DNA of 59,790 bases from an uncultured Succinivibrionaceae bacterium (GCA_949286015.1 CASEBB010000014.1:1-59790); one strand, 5' to 3'; counted from the first letter of the stretch, positions 19,201 through 27,101 are shown. Notes: generated by a model from the letters alone, not told the origin. Made by a program: numbers and translations.

Positions 19201-19271
19201 GCGACTTTGACGAGTTTGTGCTTAGGTAAGAGCTTTTCGAGGTCGGTAGCACTCATGGTCTTACTTTTCAC
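16203..19271 (-). CDS. Large acidic Ala/Ser-rich protein with basic tail, unknown
   Basis: 1022 residues, not recognised. The first 80 residues look ordered (LEKLLPKHKLVKVAEVKEAA, ISEEDFVGANFDPFAEENRA, YRIKMPFMRE). Two further ordered islands are at about 263-314 (helical, DGGVTEFSVEALASEFDLP) and about 655-770 (helical, many Arg/Glu). The rest is Ala/Ser/Thr/Glu-rich and probably disordered. Residues about 930-1022 are strongly basic (SKSRGKAKATTSKGKKS), suggesting contact with nucleic acid or another polyanion. Start is unclear: GTG 19271 overlaps AGGAG, and ATG 19256 is 14 bases from it. No signal peptide. It is divergent from lnt, 166 bp away. Confidence 0.65.
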   Translation of the reverse strand: MKSKTMSATDLEKLLPKHKLVKVAEVKEAASQRQRKCDDMLISEEDFVGANFDPFAEENRAFAREFYSSNHYRIKMPFMREATEGKEVAGAVNDGSANEHTAVTKSDSDTGAGAVATDTPLSSEGRSDAVSASATTATAKHQEQNPQGQNPQDTFVSSDHPTTDDGYFVADEALATDNESALPPDEREWQGAGKWYTPEEKAQVQPERQLFTPVEADLGHSGAQQEAADMSAAPDIAPLASAPQNTEAAPVTTTSYFQDHAPWMQLSQQDKEDLLHERITMSLDGGVTEFSVEALASEFDLPQEFVAAMIKEYISPVDSSAAASTAGQAVPESSAYVQDSSAQAGSNAAAALHAAHNIADSTKAEAAAITSSESPASEERSSSCMTMEECIKELRAFAAELDQSDAAVTTKQQKAALPQHEARGDSIGNAYDFARTPEDDNEVALRKLSAMLYAAEEQRAHEPKSDVATAEAATNAVAMAIQQDGPVTTESSASAFSASANPDSVQTAQYDSTSVPSAAPNHASDTETGGAGISSEQQGSAEGPQPQAAMSHEDSDLAALKQFMQDVAVAKATAQTAVAQRDAVSAYETDTAGNVAPAPAPAVSALPELLPPLPQAQPTEPRMSWQERDQLIKYNDQGEVLDMSLDAIMAAVEDYQERHPEDDSLISTTGIEILPEDALAAKQRQRLAQQRAAAIEQAYDEAALKKSRWAKRQQKEQVADFDSAADIDAIPWESEATAATQFVNGAFVPSVPLAALGDSASFAENKAGAEEDGLRIAADVQDALAVVAETKQPATVGKDAGASIAEEEVSAAVLATAADTDAAQEANAPETTAAAAATATAATSSAHDSSAQDKPKSGRTVLSLRKTKGASKSTTKTTSKNSGQKSRDDSASVTAVHATAQIKAEDSVSTNDRGGAPWAAIATTTTVEAATAALQAAHEAGAGDSEALSALHQSSVSVAATAPATKQRQATTRPAKSSNPAKARSSNSKSRGKAKATTSKGKKSSAAKAPSKRSRSQGKAKD

Positions 19272-19437
19272 TCCTCTCTACGGTCAGGATTAGTCTTGGC
19301 AGAGCTGCTCTGTGGGGGCTGATACTGCTGCTTGCACCTAAGCTTAGCACAAGCCTCACAGGGAAAAGGTTCGCCGATGCAGGCTTTTGCTAAAATAGCC
19401 GTCGTTTGGCATTTTTGGCTTATCGGGAGTGCTGCAT

Positions 19438-21975
19438 ATGCTGCAACAGCTGGCAGACAAACTCATGTTTCTCGGTGACAACACCTTTTGGTTACGGCTC
19501 TTTCAGAGCAAGTTAGGACTTGTTCTCGCTCCAGCCGTATTGGGCCTCATAGCGACCTTAGGTTTTGCGCCATACCACTTGTGGGTAGTGACCTTAGCGA
19601 CCTTAGCCGCCGAGTTTTGGCTCGTGGGTAAGATGGTCAAGGCAAAACAAGTTTTTGTCTCGCTCTTAAGCTACTTTACAGCGCTCAATGCTATTACCCT
19701 AGATTGGCTTAACTTTGTCATGGAAGGCTTTGGCGGCATGCCCCTAGTGCTATCTTGGGCAGTGTTGCTGATCTTTGCGGCCTATCTGGCTTTTTTCCAT
19801 GCGCTGTTAGGAGCAGGCGCTTTTCGCTTAGCACAGCGTAAGCTCCGTCCGCATGAGCTGGAGCGTATCCATGCCGAGGATAACCGCCACCCTACTGCTA
19901 CGACGGTCTCTACTACCACGAAGAGCACTTTAGCAGTGCCCGCCACTACTGCCACTGCTGACGCCAAAGCCACCACAGAGTCACAACGCATCACAGCATC
20001 ACAGAGCCACACCGCGCCTCAGACCGCCAGTGCCGACGCCACCGCCAAAGCAGAACCAACCACTGCTGCTGATGCTGCCGCACGCCCTGCTGAGAGCCAC
20101 GACGATGACGAATACGACGATGAGGAAGAAGGTGAGTCCATGCCTGCGCGCGGTCTTGCTATCTTTACGTCTGTGTCACCGATCACTACTGCCGAGCAGA
20201 CAGCAAACGCCAGTGTCAGCTCCCCAGAGCTTAAGCGCACTGCTGCCTCTGCAGCCAATGCTACGCAAGGAACTGTGGCTACGGCACAAGGCAACAATAA
20301 GCGATCAGCTGCCCCTGAAGGTGATGACGCAGAGGTAGAGCTTACTGTAGCTGATCTCGACCGCATTCGCCCCGATCTGCCAGGTGGTATGCCAGGCATG
20401 TTTAACAACGACCTACGCATGCCGATTCTCACCGCCAAAGATGGCAGCAAGCGCCTCTTGTATAAGCAGGTCTTAATGCTGTGCTTCTTACCGGTAGCGC
20501 TGATCATTGCTGACTTTATTGTCGGCTGGCTCTTTACCGGCTTTCCTTGGATGTACTTGGGCTATATCGCAGTTGAGGGCCCCTTCTCTGGCTATGCTCC
20601 ACTTTTAGGTGTACGTGGTATTACCCTTGTCCTGTGCATTGTGGCAGGCGCGCTGGCGTTAGCCTTTGAACGGCGCTTTATCTACTTCCCTATTGCCGGT
20701 ATGCTCTTTTTAGTGGGCATCTTTACCCTTGGCATTCGCTATACCAGTGACTTAGCTCCTCTCAAGGTCGCAGCAGTACAGGGCAATATTCCACAAGCGA
20801 TTAAGTGGGATCCTCAGCACACCATGCCTACCATTGAGAAGTACCTCCATTTGACCATGGAGTACTTTGGCAAAAGCGATCTCATTATCTGGCCAGAGTC
20901 GGCGATGCCGGTCTTTGCTCAACAGATCATGCCTTTACTCAGTGATATCACCATTCATGCAGAGGCGACCAAGAGCCCGATCTTAATTGGCATCCAGCGC
21001 TATACAGTTGCAGAAGTAGCCACTGAAGACCATGCTCCTGTGGCAAATGCTGCTACGGCCACAGCTGCAAGCGCAGCAAAAGCGGCACAACAAGAGATAA
21101 CTACCACCTCTCCTGATGAGGTGCTCATTACGGCTAAGAACAACAGTGCCAACACTACTGACACAACCAACACTACCAGTACTGACAACGCTCCTGCAAG
21201 TGATGCCAGCACGGCCGCTAACGATACTTCAGCTGCCAGCTTAGCGCAGGCTACCGAGGGCGCGACACTAAGAGCTGAAGCTGCTCAGCCTACAACAACT
21301 ACTACACCTGTAAAGCCACGCCTGCAGGTTCGCCACAGCTACAACTCGCTCCTCCTTTTAGGACAGAGTGACGAGCTAGCTGATGCGCAGATCTACGACA
21401 AGCGCAAGCTGGTGCCTTTTGGTGAGGTTGTGCCTTTTGCGAGCATCACGCGGCAGTTAGGCTCTATCTTTAATTTCCCTATGTCGAGCTTTACGGCTGG
21501 TGCGGCCAAGCAACAGCAGATGCACCTCATTGAGCGCGACTTGTACTTTATTCCAGCTATTTGCTACGAGTCGATTTTCCCTGAAGCGATTGCTGCCCTC
21601 TATGATGACCACACCAATGGCATTCTTATGGTCAGTAACGACTCATGGTTTGGCCCTACCCGTGGCCCTGAGGAGCACTTAGCTATTGCGCGGATGCGTA
21701 CTCTGGAAATGCAAAAGCCCATGATTAGAGTCACGAACTCTGGCATCACCGCTTACATCGACTCTATGGGTAAGGTGGTCTCCGCGCTGCCCCAGGATAC
21801 CGATGGTGTCCTCACTGTGGATATGGTGCCTGCTAAGGGCAATACGCCTTTTATGGTGGTAGGCAACATTCCACTTTACATCTTGCTGCCACTATTGCTG
21901 CTGATTGGCTGGTACTTACGCTCTAAGGAAGAAGACATCCAAGAGCAGAACTTCCAAGAGCTGGTACGCCCTTAG
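19438..21975 (+). CDS. lnt: Apolipoprotein N-acyltransferase with two large low-complexity insertions
   Basis: Lnt adds the third acyl chain to lipoproteins at the periplasmic face of the inner membrane. I choose ATG 19438 (GGGAG eight bases upstream) over GTG 19429. 845 residues against 512 in E. coli. The nitrilase catalytic residues are all present: E487 in WPESA, K655 in YDKRKLVPFGE, C709 in ICYES; membrane segments flank the domain. The extra length is two inserts rich in Ala/Thr/Ser: about 142-342 between early membrane helices (including acidic DDDEYDDEEEGE) and about 522-632 inside the nitrilase domain. TGCTAAAAT at 19389-19397 may be an extended -10. In E. coli lnt sits next to corC; here 9 kb of other genes lie between. 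Confidence 0.94.
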   Translation: MLQQLADKLMFLGDNTFWLRLFQSKLGLVLAPAVLGLIATLGFAPYHLWVVTLATLAAEFWLVGKMVKAKQVFVSLLSYFTALNAITLDWLNFVMEGFGGMPLVLSWAVLLIFAAYLAFFHALLGAGAFRLAQRKLRPHELERIHAEDNRHPTATTVSTTTKSTLAVPATTATADAKATTESQRITASQSHTAPQTASADATAKAEPTTAADAAARPAESHDDDEYDDEEEGESMPARGLAIFTSVSPITTAEQTANASVSSPELKRTAASAANATQGTVATAQGNNKRSAAPEGDDAEVELTVADLDRIRPDLPGGMPGMFNNDLRMPILTAKDGSKRLLYKQVLMLCFLPVALIIADFIVGWLFTGFPWMYLGYIAVEGPFSGYAPLLGVRGITLVLCIVAGALALAFERRFIYFPIAGMLFLVGIFTLGIRYTSDLAPLKVAAVQGNIPQAIKWDPQHTMPTIEKYLHLTMEYFGKSDLIIWPESAMPVFAQQIMPLLSDITIHAEATKSPILIGIQRYTVAEVATEDHAPVANAATATAASAAKAAQQEITTTSPDEVLITAKNNSANTTDTTNTTSTDNAPASDASTAANDTSAASLAQATEGATLRAEAAQPTTTTTPVKPRLQVRHSYNSLLLLGQSDELADAQIYDKRKLVPFGEVVPFASITRQLGSIFNFPMSSFTAGAAKQQQMHLIERDLYFIPAICYESIFPEAIAALYDDHTNGILMVSNDSWFGPTRGPEEHLAIARMRTLEMQKPMIRVTNSGITAYIDSMGKVVSALPQDTDGVLTVDMVPAKGNTPFMVVGNIPLYILLPLLLLIGWYLRSKEEDIQEQNFQELVRP

Positions 21976-22394
21976 GAGCAAGTGAGCTCCTCAGTGACGG
22001 CAGCAAGGTGAAGAGCTGGTACCAAACCACACCTCAAGATGAATGGTGCAAGTGAGCCTCAGCTGCTATTAAGCTGAGGCACGCATAATTGCCTTAAATG
22101 CCGTCATCTCTGAAGTCAGTTGATCCTTTAGCTCACAGCTACAGCTGCAGCTGCACTCCCAGCTCGACACTTCCGGTAAGAGCGCCATGTTCGCCACATG
22201 TAAAAGCCCGCCGCAACAAGGGCGTTGCTTAGCCATGGGGCAGATAACGGAGACAGGCCGCATTTTGGGCAAAAAGAGCTGCACAACGGCCGCTGGTTAG
22301 CGCATAATGGTGTAGTTAGTCGCCAGCGCTATCTCTGCCACTTGGCAGCTCTATTTATGGCAGCGCAGCGATAAGGCTTTCAAGGAGAGGCAAG
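21976..22394. other. Intergenic region after lnt, with hairpin and doubtful small Cys-rich frame
   Basis: A hairpin at 22056-22080 (GCCTCAGC with GCTGAGGC) lacks a T tract. On the minus strand a 55-codon frame (22069-22236, MAKQRPCCGG start, ECSCSCSCE near the end) has a striking cysteine cluster but no ribosome site; I give it only about 0.25 chance of being a gene. Confidence 0.35.
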
Positions 22395-22928
22395 ATGCGT
22401 GAGATCTTCTTTAGCAGCTCTAAGGTACTGACTTACATCATTAAGAGGTGCTACCTCAAGGGCTACCACATTAATCAGGCGAAGGCTCAGCGTCTCCTCT
22501 ATTGCAGCTACGGCAGCATCATGGCCTTATTTGACATGCGCCTTACAGACGAGCGTCCGATTACATGGGAAGCGGGGCCGATCTTTCCACGGGCTCTGTT
22601 TGACCACATGCACCACCAGCTGAACTTTACGGAGCAGCAGACACCACTGGAGCAAAACTTATGTCCGCCAGCGATCCTGTACGTGATCAACCTGACGGTG
22701 GACAACTTTTCACGGATGGGAGCAGAGGAGCTTAACAAGTTCCTCACGGCGCCAGGCACGCCATGGTACATTGAGTCCAACAATGGCGAGAACTTGGGTA
22801 CGATTATGGGCGATGAGCTCATTCACCAGTACTTCTTACAGAACGTGGTTAATCCAGACGCCTATGATGGGCCATCAATGGAGATCTCGATCTCCGGCTA
22901 CAGCAACACCGAGAACATGTGGGCTTAG
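22395..22928 (+). CDS. Panacea/SocA-like (DUF4065) protein
   Basis: 177 residues, AGGAG upstream of the ATG. The pattern KVLTYIIKRCYLKG, INQAKAQRLLYCSYGSIMAL, ERPITWEAGPIFPRALFDHM, and the later VDNFSRMGAEELNKFL and ELIHQYFLQ fits the Panacea domain of SocA-like antitoxins and phage-associated GepA proteins, where the Leu-Gln-Lys-Leu-Leu-Tyr helix and W-x-x-GP motif are typical. In known systems a toxin gene is adjacent; here the next genes are on the opposite strand and none is an evident toxin. It may be a solitary or repurposed family member. I am fairly sure of the domain, not of antitoxin activity. Confidence 0.7.
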   Translation: MREIFFSSSKVLTYIIKRCYLKGYHINQAKAQRLLYCSYGSIMALFDMRLTDERPITWEAGPIFPRALFDHMHHQLNFTEQQTPLEQNLCPPAILYVINLTVDNFSRMGAEELNKFLTAPGTPWYIESNNGENLGTIMGDELIHQYFLQNVVNPDAYDGPSMEISISGYSNTENMWA

Positions 22929-23256
22929 CCTCCTTCCTCATGCGGGCGTGCACCTTTAGCCTAAGGCTGCCGCCCCAGTTAAGTCACGCCGCACAGCGGC
23001 TCTGCTTGCGCTAACCCGATGTTTCACGTGTATTAAAAGCGATCATAGAGATGGTCGGTACTGGGACATGGTAAAGCGCTTTTGCCACGCCAGCTAAACG
23101 GTCAAAACTACACGCTTCACACGATAGTCCCCCTTCAGTGCACCCAAAAACGAAGAAAGGGGCTCACCTTGTAGCGAGCTCCTCTCTTAGAATCTGGTGA
23201 AACCTGTAGTGTGATACGCAATGTCCTACCAGCACAGCACAGCACAGCACGAATCA
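22929..23256. other. Intergenic region with second CACGTG palindrome
   Basis: 328 bp with no gene. At 23020-23035 TGTTTCACGTGTATTA matches the parS consensus at 13 of 16 positions, with only the left half perfect. Confidence 0.35.
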
Positions 23257-23541
23257 TCACCTGCTAAAACAAGAACTACCGTCATACCACGAGTTGTTAG
23301 GCGCCATAGACAAGCATTGCTGTTTGCTGTTGAATCTGAGCCACTTGCCTTTACAATTGCGTTGCGAGTAACAGCCTTTTTTAAGGTCAGCTGGTACAAC
23401 ATTGGTAGTAGTTTCAACCTGAGAAGCTTGAGCAGTCTCTGCAGGCACGACGTCATCTGCATTGGCGCTACAGGTGGCAGCGCATAACGCAGCACTGACG
23501 CCCACAACTACACTAACAAGCCAGAATTTTGGTTTCAGCAT
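23257..23541 (-). CDS. Small secreted four-cysteine protein
   Basis: 94 residues. Residues 1-28 are a Sec signal (MLKPKFWLVSVVVGVSAALC onward, cleavage near SANA). The mature protein is short, with a linker (VVPAETAQASQVETTTNVVP) and a compact C-terminal part bearing four cysteines (KKGCYSQRNCKGKW, KQQCLSM, GSSCFSR), which could form two disulfides in the periplasm or outside. AGAGG precedes the ATG. No family recognised. It lies 42 nt downstream of the gene at 23584-24372 on the same strand and may belong to that unit. Confidence 0.7.
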   Translation of the reverse strand: MLKPKFWLVSVVVGVSAALCAATCSANADDVVPAETAQASQVETTTNVVPADLKKGCYSQRNCKGKWLRFNSKQQCLSMAPNNSWYDGSSCFSR

Positions 23542-23583
23542 ACGTTACCTCTTCTTTGTCCTTGACGCTCGGGGATAGAGCTA

Positions 23584-24372
23584 TCAGGAGACTTCTTTGT
23601 TATTGCCTGCAATCTGGCTATAGAAATCTTGCATAATTAAGTGCGAGTAAGAGATGAGCATGAAGATGTTCGGGACGACGCCAAGATCGGCTGTAAGGTG
23701 GGCGATGCGCTGGGCATACTCAGGGTGTGCGTTAAGCTCATGCTGTGAGAGCGTAGGGAAGCCGATTTTCAGGAAATCGAAATCTGCGACCTTGATAAAG
23801 ACGTGATCAAGGAAGAACTCGATATCCTCCAACCCTTGAGGGAAAAGCACATGTAACACCTTGTGCTCTATAGGCGCGGAGTTCTGACAGAGCCATTTGA
23901 TCTGCTCTGTAGGGAAGCCCGCCTTCCTAAAAAGCATTTGCAGCTTATCAGCACTATAATGAGCAAAGAGTTCAGCATTACGCTTATCTAAATCTGCAAA
24001 GGAAATTGCCCCGTTGCTGTCAGCAGCCACCTTAAACAGATCCCGCAAAGCCTCGGTCAGTTCATGCGCCGCACTCTCCACTTTAAGGTGGATCGACTCA
24101 TCACGCAGTTTGAGTTTCTTAAAGTGCTCTGCTTTCTCGTCCACAGTCAGGCGGTCTGTAAACACGCTATCGAAGCAGTAGCCCAAATCACGGCCCTTCT
24201 GCAGCATGCTGCACTGATCACAAACAAAATCAAAGAGCTGTGAGACGACAGTATCTTGCAGGTAAGTAACGGATAAGCTCTCAGCAGAAGCACGGCTTGA
24301 AGCAGATACCGATCCATAACCGAGCTTTGCACATACCAGCTCGAGCTTTTCCTTGAAATTGATATCAGACAT
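23584..24372 (-). CDS. Unknown helical protein, second gene of a two-gene unit
   Basis: 262 residues from ATG 24372, preceded by GAGGGTGG; an upstream in-frame start at 24402 would overlap the previous gene. Predicted largely helical with several cysteines early (FDFVCDQCSML) and a hydrophobic C-terminal third (IEFFLDHVFIKVADFDFL, VVPNIFMLISYSHLIMQDFY). No signal peptide and no domain I recognise. It starts 14 nt after the stop of the 24387-25445 gene, so the two are almost certainly co-transcribed and may be functional partners. Confidence 0.65.
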   Translation of the reverse strand: MSDINFKEKLELVCAKLGYGSVSASSRASAESLSVTYLQDTVVSQLFDFVCDQCSMLQKGRDLGYCFDSVFTDRLTVDEKAEHFKKLKLRDESIHLKVESAAHELTEALRDLFKVAADSNGAISFADLDKRNAELFAHYSADKLQMLFRKAGFPTEQIKWLCQNSAPIEHKVLHVLFPQGLEDIEFFLDHVFIKVADFDFLKIGFPTLSQHELNAHPEYAQRIAHLTADLGVVPNIFMLISYSHLIMQDFYSQIAGNNKEVS

Positions 24373-24386
24373 GAGACCACCCTCGC

Positions 24387-25445
24387 TTACAGATTTGTCC
24401 AAATCACCAGAGGAAGTGCTCCCGTGTTGGTGACGACATTCAAAGCTCCGGTACCTTTGAGCTTGATTTTCACCTGAGGATCTCCTTGAGGAATTTTGTA
24501 CTCATCCTGTTTAGCACAGCATAAAACCGGACGGCAAGCGATTCGGCCCTCGCCTAAGTCACTGCCCTTGACGTAGAGCATAGTATTAGGCATGCCCGCA
24601 GGGAATGTGCAGTAGGTATTACTGCAACCTGGATCGAGTGTATATTGAGGCGTGTATAGTGGGTGCTGAGTAGCACCTTCTACAGAGCTTAAAGGCAAGC
24701 TCTGGAACTGCTTTACGTGAGTGTGCACTGGCACCATGCTCAGTAAGGTCGGCTCTTGGTTGTTTTTATCGGCGGCGTAAAGTGCTAAGCCCTCGCATAG
24801 CTGCCAGTACAGGTAGTAATAGCCTGAGTCGAACATAACGGTCTCAGTTTTGGAGACAGCGAAGTCCCAAGTGCGTTGATCCTCCACAGTAAACGACATC
24901 TGACGCGACAGATTAGCTGAAAAGCCAAAATCAAACGCTGGGAATATACCGCCACCACCGCCGTTAGCGCTTGTTAAAGCTGCGGCATATGCAGCTGCTT
25001 TAATTGCCCCCAGAAAGTTAGGAGCCAAGTTAAGCCCTAAAGTGAAGCCCAAGTCCTCAGAGATAGACACGGTCTGAGATTGCGAGTGGCTGACACTGAC
25101 ACCGTAAGTCATGTTGATGTCACGACTTGCTGTTACTCCTTCCGGCATAGGGAAGTAATCAACCAAGTTCCAGCATATCGTGCGGCGCAGCTCATAATGG
25201 TCGACACAGCGGAGCTTATTGTCTCGCACCGCGTTGCGTGCCTTGTATTGACCAACATCGTAGTTAGGCATGGTTTGCCATGGATAACGCCAGTCATAGA
25301 CGTTATCAAACTCACTACTCGAGATGAGCGCCTTTGCTTTAACAGCGTACTCTGATTGCTTTGGAAGTGGTGGAGTTAAGTCCTTAAGTTGCGGGCACAG
25401 GAACTCGTTAAACGGCGGATCTTGGCTATCCCTGACGTCAATCAT
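24387..25445 (-). CDS. Unknown protein with beta-hairpin pattern reminiscent of aerolysin-type pore formers
   Basis: 352 residues from ATG 25445 (GGAG five bases upstream; the ATG at 25466 has none). Residues about 110-220 show alternating Ser/Thr and hydrophobic residues (MTYGVSVSHSQSQTVSISED and FSANLSRQMSFTVED) on both sides of a Gly/Ala-rich loop with GGGGG. Amphipathic strands around a non-polar loop are typical of aerolysin/ETX-MTX2 toxins, but I see no diagnostic motif, so this is a structural guess. The C-terminal third has several cysteines (GCSNTYCTF, ACRPVLCCAK) and ends in a beta-like domain. No signal peptide. Alternative: a cytoplasmic or structural protein of unknown role. Confidence 0.6.
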   Translation of the reverse strand: MIDVRDSQDPPFNEFLCPQLKDLTPPLPKQSEYAVKAKALISSSEFDNVYDWRYPWQTMPNYDVGQYKARNAVRDNKLRCVDHYELRRTICWNLVDYFPMPEGVTASRDINMTYGVSVSHSQSQTVSISEDLGFTLGLNLAPNFLGAIKAAAYAAALTSANGGGGGIFPAFDFGFSANLSRQMSFTVEDQRTWDFAVSKTETVMFDSGYYYLYWQLCEGLALYAADKNNQEPTLLSMVPVHTHVKQFQSLPLSSVEGATQHPLYTPQYTLDPGCSNTYCTFPAGMPNTMLYVKGSDLGEGRIACRPVLCCAKQDEYKIPQGDPQVKIKLKGTGALNVVTNTGALPLVIWTNL

Positions 25446-25570
25446 CGCTGCTCCATTTGGACACATAGTTGGTTCAGGTGCGCTACTCAGCTGCTAGTTA
25501 AAGGGGAATAAACGCACACCGCCCACATACAAATAGAGGAGCCCTCCTTGCGGCGAACTCCCCGCGTACT

Positions 25571-25722
25571 AGGAACGACTGACTTAATAAATGACGCAAT
25601 TTAGGGCACTTAAGCATGCCCAACTCAAGATAGGCTCAGGCTCGCTTGCACCTTTTATCTCGAGGTGGGACGTTTCAGCCACGCATCACTACAGCCGTCA
25701 CTTATTAGCTCACTCTTTCCCT
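25571..25722. repeat. ~155-bp palindromic repeat family, copy A
   Basis: Starts AGGAACGACTGACTTAATAA and ends with the imperfect inverse CGTCACTTATTAGCTCACTC. Copies B (36583-36733) and C (49585-49743) share the ends and the centre (AAGATAGGCTCAGGCTCGCT, then TTTATCTCGAGG). A and B are identical over the first 39 bp. No open frame: a non-autonomous, MITE-like element. Confidence 0.8.
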
Positions 25723-25824
25723 ACTATACTCAAACAGCGGAGATGGTTGTGACAACTGCTTAGGAGTTATCACAAGTGACAATGCTGTGACAGTATAGAA
25801 TCTGTGAAACCTGTGAGTGGTATG

Positions 25825-25874
25825 AGGCAAGCGCCAACCTTGGTGTCTAATTGGCACCTCGTTAGCGCTTGCCT
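25825..25874 (-). terminator. Long hairpin downstream of flagellin 2
   Basis: AGGCAAGCGC and GCGCTTGCCT form a perfect 10-bp outer stem with an inner GGTG/CACC pairing, 46 nt after the stop codon. No T tract follows, so it could protect the mRNA end rather than terminate. Confidence 0.5.
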
Positions 25875-25920
25875 TAGTACTACCAAGGTGGTCTAACAGC
25901 TCTCTAGAAGCTACTGACTA

Positions 25921-26805
25921 TTAGCCGATCAGGCTTAAGCCTAACTGTGGACGAGTGTTAGCTTGCATCAGCATGGAAGCAGCGGCCTGCTGTGAACGAG
26001 CATCAGCCTCGTTAACAGCGACGTTGGACTGGTTACGAATCGAGGACTCGAGACGGTTTTGGATAGCACCTAAGCCAGAACGCTGAGTGTCAACCTGAGC
26101 AATAGCAATGTCCATGGTTGTAATTAAATTCATTGCAGCCGATGCAGAGCTGAAAGTTACACCAACTGCATCAGAGCCATCAGCCAGCTTTGCAGCTGCG
26201 GCATCCAAGCCAGCAGCAGCACCAACATTGACAGCAGCGTTATCCATCATGTCGCTGAACTTAAACGAGCTAACATCAAACGAAATAGTGTCACCGGAGT
26301 TAGCACCAACCTGTAAGGTTAACTGACCACCGTCTGCGCCTTTATTGTTATAAATGGTTTTGGAACCAACATTGGTACCATCAGCACCATCTAATACCAG
26401 CTTGCCACCATAAGTGGTCTGCTGAGCAATACGATTAATCTCAGAAATCAGCTGGTTAGCTTCATCCTCTAAGGCTTTGCGATCTTCAGCGGTATTGGTA
26501 CCGTTAGCAGCTTGCACAGCTAAGGTACGCACAGTCTGCAGCATGGTGTGGATTTCGTCCATGCCGCCTTCAATGGTCTGGGCTAAGGCAATACCATCGT
26601 TGGTGTTACGATTACCTTGGTTTAAGCCATTGATCTGCGAGGTCAGACGGTCAGCGATCTGTAAGCCAGCAGCGTCGTCCTTAGCGGAGTTGATGCGCAG
26701 GCCAGAGGATAAACGCTGGTAGGTGGTGTTCAGCGCATTGTTAGCGTTGGTAAGGAAGCGTTGACCGTTTAAGCTGGAAACGTTGGTATTGACATAAATA
26801 GCCAT
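25921..26805 (-). CDS. fliC: Flagellin with a 20-residue deletion in the C-terminal core region
   Basis: 294 residues, lacking large D2/D3 domains. The N-terminal D0/D1 region is nearly identical to the gene at 1-306. The central part (residues about 150-225) is short and variable. The C-terminus reads [20 protein letters not shown]. The flagellin at 59652-59790 has [20 protein letters not shown] between ARS and QQAAASM; these 20 residues (60 nt, in frame) are missing here. This segment belongs to the conserved C-terminal helix of D1/D0 that packs in the filament core, so the product may polymerise poorly or play a special role. Preceded by the structured leader also found for copy 1. Confidence 0.93.
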   Translation of the reverse strand: MAIYVNTNVSSLNGQRFLTNANNALNTTYQRLSSGLRINSAKDDAAGLQIADRLTSQINGLNQGNRNTNDGIALAQTIEGGMDEIHTMLQTVRTLAVQAANGTNTAEDRKALEDEANQLISEINRIAQQTTYGGKLVLDGADGTNVGSKTIYNNKGADGGQLTLQVGANSGDTISFDVSSFKFSDMMDNAAVNVGAAAGLDAAAAKLADGSDAVGVTFSSASAAMNLITTMDIAIAQVDTQRSGLGAIQNRLESSIRNQSNVAVNEADARSQQAAASMLMQANTRPQLGLSLIG

Positions 26806-26852
26806 ATGCCAAAAGCCTCACGACGTATGTTTTACTGAGTTTGTGCGGGCTC

Positions 26853-27042
26853 GTACTAAGTCGCTCACAATGAAGAAGCTGACTTAATACGGCCTCTGTC
26901 TCGACCACCTCACGAGCTTTTGCTCTATTTTGATGTGGCCGGCAGCCCCCTACAAAGAAGTGAGCTTAATAAGCTCGTGGGCTGAAACAACCACCCTTGG
27001 CTTGAGGAGCGCAGATTTAGCTCGCCAAAACGCTAGGTGGTT
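26853..27042 (-). promoter_or_regulatory. Structured flagellin 5' leader, copy 2
   Basis: The proximal hairpin (26853-26890) is again 38 nt: GTATTAAGTC pairs with GACTTAGTAC. Relative to copy 1 the second base pairs and the wobble (A-U to G-U) are compatible with conserved RNA pairing. The distal pair AACCACC/GGTGGTT spans 26989-27042. The sequence between the arms differs far more than the arms do. Confidence 0.5.
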
Positions 27043-27101
27043 AGACGCCTAGAACAGGAGCAACGGCCAAAACTACTTTAAGAAAGCTGGCATGGAATTT
27101 G

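Larger units (their letters stand above)
25446..25920. other. Intergenic region with MITE-like repeat and flagellin 3' hairpin
   Basis: Contains the ~155-bp repeat at 25571-25722 and a hairpin at 25825-25874 next to the flagellin stop. Nothing gene-like otherwise. Confidence 0.6.
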
